From positions 1-13,961 of the forward strand of contig CAVKHY010000065.1 in NCBI GenBank assembly GCA_963656345.1: a DNA stretch of 13,961 nucleotides. The letters run 5' to 3'. Each line of letters starts with the position of its first letter. Position 1 is the stretch's first letter. The notes beneath the pieces were generated by a model that worked only from the letters and a program-made list of their open reading frames with translations, ran no database searches and had not been told where the DNA came from. Below, piece after piece: positions 13,908 through 13,961 of the stretch. The translations under genes were made by a program, and so were the position numbers. The DNA is from CAKUFA01 sp963656345 (GTDB lineage: Bacteria; Bacillota; Clostridia; Christensenellales; Aristaeellaceae).

Positions 13908-13961
13908 ATCGAGTAGGAGGGAGTGACTAACTCCCGACCTCTCACCGCACCGTGCGTACCG
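13908..13961 (-). ncRNA. 3' end of a group II intron (end of domain V and domain VI), truncated by the window
   Basis: Read on the minus strand, the end of the window gives GTACGCACGGTGCGGTGAGAGG, then the hairpin GGGAGT-TAGTC-ACTCCC, then TCCTACTCGAT. This matches the end of domain V and domain VI of bacterial group II introns as I remember them; the unpaired A in CCTAC is the probable branch point and CGAT the intron 3' end (AY). The 3' splice boundary is therefore near 13908. The maturase gene and the rest of the ribozyme would lie beyond the window. Assigned from recalled family sequence, not from a model search. Confidence 0.75.

Noticed and set aside
1..13961. tRNA, rRNA or CRISPR array.
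   Set aside because: No cloverleaf, rRNA-like sequence or regularly spaced repeats were seen on either strand.

Overview
The window looks like chromosomal DNA of an anaerobic, fermentative member of the Clostridia (Bacillota), probably a gut or rumen type. The reasons are a cell-surface family 3 glycosidase with permuted domains, a PerR-type regulator paired with a flavodiiron oxygen/NO reductase, strong AGGAGG-type ribosome sites before nearly every gene, consensus sigma-A promoters, and an exported flavin reductase of the kind used for anaerobic respiration of organic acids. The genus cannot be fixed from sequence alone.

Layout. (1) 1-2804 (+): the 3' part of a membrane-anchored GH3 glycosidase, ending in a compact three-arm bidirectional terminator (2827-2879). 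(2) 6352-2896 (-): a tightly coupled three-gene operon encoding a multi-pass membrane protein, a TerB-like protein with a long charged helix, and a protein with a Gly/Ala-rich membrane-like core. I recognise no named system here; it is the best candidate for an undescribed module, and it looks AT-richer than its neighbours. (3) 6353-6596: divergent control region with a consensus promoter and PerR-type operator for the right-hand genes, an extended -10 promoter for the left-hand operon and a 17-bp A tract. (4) 6597-8174 (+): PerR-like regulator plus flavodiiron protein, an oxygen/peroxide defence operon whose terminator lies inside the 3' end of the convergent neighbour. (5) 10908-8179 (-): exported alkaline phosphatase, a 12-bp perfect intergenic hairpin, then a YibE/F-family membrane protein. 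(6) 13826-11104 (-): a MerR-type regulator, then an exported FMN-bind/FAD flavoprotein reductase whose promoter has the 19-bp spacer typical of MerR-activated genes. (7) 13908-13961: the 3' end of a group II intron on the minus strand, cut by the window edge, just upstream of the merR promoter.

How the parts fit. The PerR/flavodiiron pair forms a self-regulated oxidative and nitrosative stress unit. The MerR/reductase pair looks like a substrate-inducible respiratory reductase; its active-site region lacks the usual fumarate-reductase His and second Arg, so its electron acceptor is probably not fumarate. The phosphatase and YibE/F genes may form a phosphate-scavenging unit. The TerB-like operon faces the PerR promoter across a shared region of about 240 bp, so joint stress control is possible but unproven.
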